Positions 59,924 to 64,000 of a stretch of DNA of 64,000 bases are shown piece by piece. How positions within the stretch are numbered: position 1 is the first letter of the stretch; each line of letters starts with the position of its first letter. This DNA comes from Agromyces protaetiae. GTDB lineage: Bacteria > Actinomycetota > Actinomycetes > Actinomycetales > Microbacteriaceae. The notes beneath the pieces were generated by a model that made no database searches, was not told the DNA's origin, and saw nothing but the letters and a program-made list of their open reading frames with translations. The DNA is taken from NCBI RefSeq assembly GCF_030866785.1, contig NZ_CP133018.1, positions 3,472,001-3,536,000 on the forward strand. The letters are read 5' to 3'. Made by a program: the position numbers and the translations under genes.

Positions 59924-61297
59924 TCAACGAGGCGGGTCGGGGTCGGCCGCGGGGTCGGTTCCGAGCACGGATGCCTCGGTGGTGAGCGTCGGCTCGTCGA
60001 CGAGGCCGGCGTCGGGGTCGGCGTCGGGGTCGGCATCGTCGGCGTCGGGCTGCCGCACGATCGGGATCGCCTGCGTGAACTGGCGCCCGCGTGCTTCGGC
60101 CTCGGGCGTGCCGGTGAACAGGCCCGAGCGCGCGCCGTCGCCGGTGTCCGCCGCCGTCTCGCGTTCGGCGCGTTCGGGCTCGGCGTCGTGCACCGTGTGG
60201 CGCTCCTCCGGCTCGAGTCCGGTGGTGCCGCTCGTGCCGCTCGAAGCATCCGTCGACGCGGCGCCCTCGTGCACCAGCACGCGCTGGGCGGGCGCCGACT
60301 CGGGATGCATGCGCTGCACCCAGTGCACGAGCTCTTCACGCACGTAGCAGCGCAGATCGAACAGCGTTCCTGCGTCGGCAGCGGTCACCAGCACGCGGAT
60401 CCGCACCAGCCCACCGACCGCGTCGGTGACTTGCAGCACCTTGGCGCGGCCGTCCCACAGGTCGGTGCGCTCGAGCACACGGTCGAGCTCGTCGCGCATC
60501 GCCGCGGGCGAGACCCGCCAGTCGAGGTCGAGCTCGACCGAGCCGAGCAGCTGGCTCGTGGTGCGGGTCCAGTTCTCGAACGGCTGCGACGTGAAGTACG
60601 TGCAGGGCAGCACGAGCCGCCGGTCGTCCCAGATGCCCACCACGACGTAGTTGAGGGTGATCTCCTCGATGCGCCCCCATTCGCCCTCGACGACGACCAC
60701 GTCGTCGACGCGGATCGCGTCGCTGAAGGCCAGCTGGATGCCCGCGAAGAGGTTGGCGAGCACCGACTGCGCTGCGAGCCCGGCGACGATCGACGCGATA
60801 CCGGCCGAGGCGAGCACAGATGCGCCGAGCGCACGCACGCTTTCGAACGTGAACAGGATGACGCCGATCGCGATGACGATCACGATGACGACGACGAGCC
60901 GGCGCACGATCGCGAGCTGAGTCCGCGCCCGCCGTGCGAGGCGATTGTCGGCGACGTCGATGCGGTAGCGCCGCATGCCGAGGTCGGTGAGGAACAGGAA
61001 CAGCTGGCAGACGAGCCATGCGCCGACCGCGATGACCGCGATGAGGAACGCGTGATCCAGACCGGGGCGCCACTCGGCAGCCGGGAACGAGATCGCGACG
61101 GCGATCCAGAGCCCGGCGACCGCGATGACCGTGCGGAACGGCCAGCGCAGACGTCTCACGAGGAGACCGCCCCATTCGCGCCCGCGTGCCGCCGCACGCA
61201 CGACGAGCGACGCGAGGGCCGACACCGCCACGACCGCGACGACGACCGCGAGCAGGGAGAGACCGAGCGTGAGCCAGGACTGCCAGGTGGGAGTCAT
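59924..61297 (-). CDS. MscS-family mechanosensitive channel
   Basis: 457 residues. Four or five membrane helices, then the MscS pore and beta domain: LGASVLASAGIASIVAGLAAQSVLANLFAGIQLAFSDAIRVDDVVVVEGEWGRIEEI; the Ala/Gly-rich pore helix and FAGIQLAFSDAIRVDDVV are diagnostic. Then LNYVVVGIWDDRRLVLPCTYF. The last ~130 residues are a hydrophilic, Asp/Glu/Pro-rich cytosolic tail ending in Asp-Ala-Asp-Pro repeats, longer than in typical small channels. It should release osmolytes on hypo-osmotic shock. GAGTCT lies 6 nt before the ATG (minus strand), a weak leaderless candidate. Confidence 0.9.
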   Translation of the reverse strand: MTPTWQSWLTLGLSLLAVVVAVVAVSALASLVVRAAARGREWGGLLVRRLRWPFRTVIAVAGLWIAVAISFPAAEWRPGLDHAFLIAVIAVGAWLVCQLFLFLTDLGMRRYRIDVADNRLARRARTQLAIVRRLVVVIVIVIAIGVILFTFESVRALGASVLASAGIASIVAGLAAQSVLANLFAGIQLAFSDAIRVDDVVVVEGEWGRIEEITLNYVVVGIWDDRRLVLPCTYFTSQPFENWTRTTSQLLGSVELDLDWRVSPAAMRDELDRVLERTDLWDGRAKVLQVTDAVGGLVRIRVLVTAADAGTLFDLRCYVREELVHWVQRMHPESAPAQRVLVHEGAASTDASSGTSGTTGLEPEERHTVHDAEPERAERETAADTGDGARSGLFTGTPEAEARGRQFTQAIPIVRQPDADDADPDADPDAGLVDEPTLTTEASVLGTDPAADPDPPR

Positions 61298-61402
61298 GTC
61301 CCCAGACTCACCGGGTCAGCGGACCGCGTGCAAGTCCTCGCCGTGAGGTTGACGCGTTCGAACTCACCGTCACGTCGGTGCCCGCCTGCGGCCAAGCGAT
61401 GC

Positions 61403-61435
61403 GAGGGGCGGGTCGCCCGTGGCGACCCGCCCCTC
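61403..61435. terminator. strong terminator of the 34-residue gene
   Basis: GAGGGGCGGGTCGCC (61403-61417) and its exact complement (61421-61435) form a perfect 15-bp stem with a 3-nt CGT loop, 12 nt past the stop of the small gene on the minus strand. Confidence 0.85.
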
Positions 61436-61447
61436 ACGTACGGCCGC

Positions 61448-61552
61448 TCAGAACGAGCAACCGGCAAACAGGAAGGCGAGGAGGCCGACCAGGCCACCGT
61501 ATAGGGCGCCGGGAAGGAGGGCCTGGCAGTCTGGGGACACGATGTACTCCAT
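61448..61552 (-). CDS. 34-residue single-helix membrane peptide
   Basis: MEYIVSPDCQALLPGALYGG is followed by one hydrophobic helix (LVGLLAFLFAGCSF end). It is too short for usual gene callers. Support: an ATG start, a promoter-like palindrome about 32-49 nt upstream (61585-61602) and a strong terminator just after the stop. No ribosome-binding site is evident. The family is unknown. Such peptides may modulate membrane complexes; this is speculation. Confidence 0.5.
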   Translation of the reverse strand: MEYIVSPDCQALLPGALYGGLVGLLAFLFAGCSF

Positions 61553-61584
61553 TCGGTTTTCGATCGATGCGAGACCATCCCGCA

Positions 61585-61602
61585 CTGTATATCACTATAC
61601 AG
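61585..61602. promoter_or_regulatory. palindromic promoter/operator CTGTATA...TATACAG
   Basis: CTGTATA and TATACAG are perfect inverted arms around TCAC. On the minus strand they contain TATAGT and TATACA, either of which can act as a -10 box for the small peptide gene. The site resembles operators of GntR-type repressors, but the binder is not known. The region 61553-61646 holds no other gene. Confidence 0.5.
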
Positions 61603-61646
61603 CTTGCGAGTCCATCTGTCCCGGTTTGCGGGAGATGCACACAGGC

Positions 61647-61684
61647 GAGCAGGGCCGGCCGCCCGATGGCGACCGGCCCTGCTC
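61647..61684. terminator. terminator of the catalase gene
   Basis: GAGCAGGGCCGG (61647-61658) pairs perfectly with CCGGCCCTGCTC (61673-61684); loop 14 nt. It starts 12 nt past the catalase stop on the minus strand. Confidence 0.75.
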
Positions 61685-61695
61685 CGTGTTGGTGA

Positions 61696-63219
61696 CTACG
61701 CCGCGGCACCGCCCTCAGCGGGCACACCCGCCTCGGGCTGCTGCGGCGCGTCGGCGTTCACGCCCGCCGCGTAGGCCTGACGGAGTGCGTCGCCCAGCGA
61801 GGCATCCACGTTCGTCCAGTACTGGAAGAAGCGCTCGCGGATCGCACCGACGCTGATCGCCGATGCCTGACCGGCGAGTGTCTCCTGTAGGCGCGACCTC
61901 GACTCGTCGGAGAACACCTCGCGGTAGAGCGTGCCGGCCTGGCCGAAGTCGGAGTCCTCGGCGTGCAGGGTCGCGGCGCTTCGCACGAGCTCGCCGTCGG
62001 ACTCCCAGCTGCCCTCACCCGCGGCGACCGCGTCGGCGACCGGCCCGCCGAACGAGTTCGGCGCGTAGACCGGCGTCGACGGCGGGTTGTACGCGTGTCG
62101 CTGCGCGCCGTCCTGCGAGTAGTTGTGCACGGGCGCCGCGTGCGGCGCGTTCACGGGCAGCTGGTTGTAGTTCGTGCCGACGCGGTAGCGCTGCGCGTCG
62201 GGGTAGCTGAACACGCGCGCCATGAGCATCTTGTCGGGGCTGATGCCGATGCCGGGCACGGTGTTCGCGGGCGAGAACGCGGCCTGCTCGATCTCCGCGA
62301 AGAAGTTCTGCGGGTTGCGGTCGAGCGTGAGCGTGCCGACCGGGATCAGCGGGTAGTCGCCGTGCGGCCACACCTTGGTGAGGTCGAACGGGTTGAACCG
62401 GTACGTCTTCGCGTCCTCGTAGGGCATGACCTGCACGAACAGGTCCCACTTGGGGAAGTCTCCGCGCTCGATCGCCTCGTACAGGTCGCGCCGGTAGAAA
62501 TCGGCGTCGGCGCCCGCGATGGCCTCGGCCGTCTCGGCGTCGAGGTGCAGATCGCCCTGCCGGCTCTTGAAGTGGTACTTCACCCAGAACCGCTCGCCGG
62601 CGGCGTTGATCCACTGGTAGGTGTGCGAGCCGTAGCCCTGCATCTCACGCCACGACTTGGGCAGGCCGCGGTCGCCCATCAGGTAGGTCACCTGGTGCGC
62701 CGACTCGGGCGAGAGCGTCCAGAAGTCCCATTGCATGTCGGCGTCGCGCAGCCCCGAGCCCGGCAGACGCTTCTGCGAGTGGATGAAGTCGGGGAACTTG
62801 ATGCCGTCGCGGATGAAGAACACCGGGGTGTTGTTGCCCACGATGTCGTAGTTGCCCTCGGTCGTGTAGAACTTCAGCGAGAAGCCGCGCACATCACGCC
62901 AGGTGTCGGGCGAGCCCTGTTCACCCGCGACCGACGAGAAGCGCAGCAGCGTCTCGGACTCGGCGCCCTGCTGGAACACCGCGGCGCGCGTGTACGCCGA
63001 CACGTCGTGCGTCACCTCGAACCGGCCGAACGCGCCACCGCCCTTCGCATGCACGATGCGCTCCGGGATGCGCTCACGATTGAACTGCGCGAGCTTCTCG
63101 ACGAGGTAGCGGTCGTGCAGCGCCGTGGCGCCGTCGACGCCCGACGTGAGCGAATGCGCGTCGCTCGCGACCGGGGTGCCGGTCTGGGTGGTGGTGGGCG
63201 GGGTCGTGGGGTTCGACAT
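61696..63219 (-). CDS. katA: monofunctional heme catalase
   Basis: 507 residues, small-subunit clade-3-type length. It breaks down hydrogen peroxide. Motifs: [26 protein letters not shown] (distal His in the VHAKG block), [56 protein letters not shown]-type [22 protein letters not shown], and the proximal heme-ligand [23 protein letters not shown] (Tyr at ~340). AAAGGA is ~6 nt before the ATG. It is downstream of a Fur-family gene, and a 7-bp hairpin (63251-63268) lies in the gap. Confidence 0.96.
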   Translation of the reverse strand: MSNPTTPPTTTQTGTPVASDAHSLTSGVDGATALHDRYLVEKLAQFNRERIPERIVHAKGGGAFGRFEVTHDVSAYTRAAVFQQGAESETLLRFSSVAGEQGSPDTWRDVRGFSLKFYTTEGNYDIVGNNTPVFFIRDGIKFPDFIHSQKRLPGSGLRDADMQWDFWTLSPESAHQVTYLMGDRGLPKSWREMQGYGSHTYQWINAAGERFWVKYHFKSRQGDLHLDAETAEAIAGADADFYRRDLYEAIERGDFPKWDLFVQVMPYEDAKTYRFNPFDLTKVWPHGDYPLIPVGTLTLDRNPQNFFAEIEQAAFSPANTVPGIGISPDKMLMARVFSYPDAQRYRVGTNYNQLPVNAPHAAPVHNYSQDGAQRHAYNPPSTPVYAPNSFGGPVADAVAAGEGSWESDGELVRSAATLHAEDSDFGQAGTLYREVFSDESRSRLQETLAGQASAISVGAIRERFFQYWTNVDASLGDALRQAYAAGVNADAPQQPEAGVPAEGGAAA

Positions 63220-63250
63220 GTCGTCCTTTCCGTGTGTTTCGAGGGGTGGC

Positions 63251-63268
63251 GCGCCCGCTTCCGGGCGC
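63251..63268. terminator. hairpin between fur and katA
   Basis: GCGCCCG and CGGGCGC with a 4-nt CTTC loop lie in the 93-nt gap between the regulator and catalase genes. It may lower read-through or stabilise the katA message. Confidence 0.4.
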
Positions 63269-63312
63269 GACGAACAGCGCCCTGGTCGGGCGCGGTGAGC
63301 GGATGCCTCGGG

Positions 63313-63780
63313 CTAGCCTTGCGGCTCGCTCGCGGTCGTCCGCTGACACGCATCGCAGAGGCCCCAGAAGGTGACCTCGGCGGTGTGGATCTGGAAGCCG
63401 TCGGCGTTCGACGGGGTGAGGCACGGCGCCTCGCCGACGACGCACTCGACGTCGACGACCCGGTGGCAGCCCGTGCACGCAAGGTGGTGGTGGTTGTCGC
63501 CGATGCGGCTCTCGTAGAGCGCGGGGGATCCGGCGGGCTCGATCTTGCGAAGCAGCCCCGCGGTCGAGAGCGCGCCGAGCACGCCGTAGACGGCCTGCAG
63601 CGAGGTGGTCGGCAGACAGGTGCGGACTCGCTCGAAGACCGCTTCGGCGTCGAGGTGCTCGCCGTGGCCCGAGAGCGCCTCGAACACGGCGACCCGCTGC
63701 GCGGTGACCTTGAGCCCGGCCGCGCGGAGGCGCTCGGCGGTGCCGTGCGCCTCGAGCTCGGCCGTGGCATCCGTGGTCAT
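63313..63780 (-). CDS. Fur-family peroxide/iron regulator
   Basis: 155 residues. Winged helix: LRAAGLKVTAQRVAVFEALSGHGEHLDAEAVFERVRTCLPTTSLQAVYGVLGALSTAGLLRKI; the core AQRVAVFEAL and SLQAVYGVLGALSTAGL is typical of FurA/PerR-like proteins. The dimer domain has NHHHLACTGCHRVVDVEC and FWGLCDACQ, i.e. the two CxxC pairs of the structural Zn site. Located directly upstream of catalase, it is most likely a FurA/CatR-type peroxide sensor repressing katA. A palindromic operator precedes it. Confidence 0.92.
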   Translation of the reverse strand: MTTDATAELEAHGTAERLRAAGLKVTAQRVAVFEALSGHGEHLDAEAVFERVRTCLPTTSLQAVYGVLGALSTAGLLRKIEPAGSPALYESRIGDNHHHLACTGCHRVVDVECVVGEAPCLTPSNADGFQIHTAEVTFWGLCDACQRTTASEPQG

Positions 63781-63793
63781 GTCATCGACCGTA

Positions 63794-63824
63794 TCAGTTG
63801 TCTTGAATCACTCAAAACAACTGA
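63794..63824. promoter_or_regulatory. operator of the fur-katA operon
   Basis: TCAGTTGT (63794-63801) and ACAACTGA (63817-63824) are perfect arms around an inner TTGA/TCAA palindrome, 14 nt upstream of the regulator start. Such AT-rich nested palindromes are typical of FurA/PerR autoregulation. The remaining bases to 64000 hold no gene that I can support. Confidence 0.65.
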
Positions 63825-64000
63825 CGAATGCTCCGCGAGCGGCGCCGGTTGCGTTGCGCACGTGGTTGCATTCTACTATTCCACTCCCTATCGTGGTGCT
63901 GCCTCGACAGTCCGTCACAGACGGCGTCCGCGATGGCTCATCTTCCACGCCAGACGAACAGATCGGGATCGCGCATGCGTCGAACTTCTCAGACCGGTGA

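Noticed and set aside
63605..64000. Plus-strand open frame at the right edge
   Set aside because: Runs antisense to the Fur-family gene and through its operator; no coding features.

Overview
The window is high-GC, gene-dense DNA from an actinobacterium, most likely Microbacteriaceae (an Agromyces-like organism). Supporting signs are the DUF3073 and HtaA families, sortase-type C-termini (LASTG), the scattered purine genes, many GTG starts, frequent GGATGC/GCATCC words, and many -10 boxes only 5-8 nt from a start codon (leaderless transcripts). I see no rRNA, tRNA, CRISPR array or intact insertion sequence.

Layout. 1-1.1 kb: the end of a DUF4097 protein and a PadR regulator. 1.2-7.6 kb: a very large surface-anchored GH78 alpha-L-rhamnosidase behind a LacI-type operator. 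7.8-11 kb: a GNAT acetyltransferase, a small secreted protein and two tandem secreted proteins that look like orphan Rhs N-terminal regions. 11-16.9 kb: a CopC-like protein, a KimA-type K+ transporter, an EamA exporter, a flavin monooxygenase and DUF3073. 17-20.5 kb: an accessory stretch of visibly lower GC with a CDC48/PAN-like AAA+ ATPase coupled to a DUF6414-like protein, then a MazEF toxin-antitoxin pair. 20.5-26.8 kb: a sugar-type ABC importer with an HDAC-like deacetylase, a LuxR regulator and a META lipoprotein. 26.9-33.6 kb: an LLM oxidoreductase, purM, two secreted proteins sharing an unrecognised domain, and helR with a rifamycin-associated element. 33.7-38.6 kb: purF, a large Rhs protein with a candidate C-terminal toxin, and a small membrane protein.

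38.9-46.9 kb is an iron/heme locus: a 1251-residue HtaA-repeat surface protein diverges, across two DtxR-type iron boxes, from a heme ABC importer (binding protein, permease, ATPase) and a further membrane-anchored surface protein. 47-48.9 kb holds two small genes and a gene-free array of a 75-bp palindromic repeat; a fifth, degenerate copy lies in frame inside the last heme-locus gene. 48.9-52.9 kb: purD, purC, a two-domain VOC protein and a TetR regulator. 53.1-56.9 kb: a kynurenine operon (tetR, tryptophan 2,3-dioxygenase, an amidohydrolase that may stand in for kynurenine formamidase, kynureninase). 57-64 kb: an alanine-rich membrane-tethered protein, an MFS pseudogene with an internal deletion, purS-purQ, an MscS channel, a 34-residue membrane peptide with its own regulatory signals, and fur-catalase.

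The strongest leads for something undescribed are the AAA+/DUF6414-like pair, the 75-bp palindromic repeat family, the orphan Rhs N-terminal proteins, and the secreted CPP...LHCTN domain family. All calls come from reading the sequence; no database search was run.
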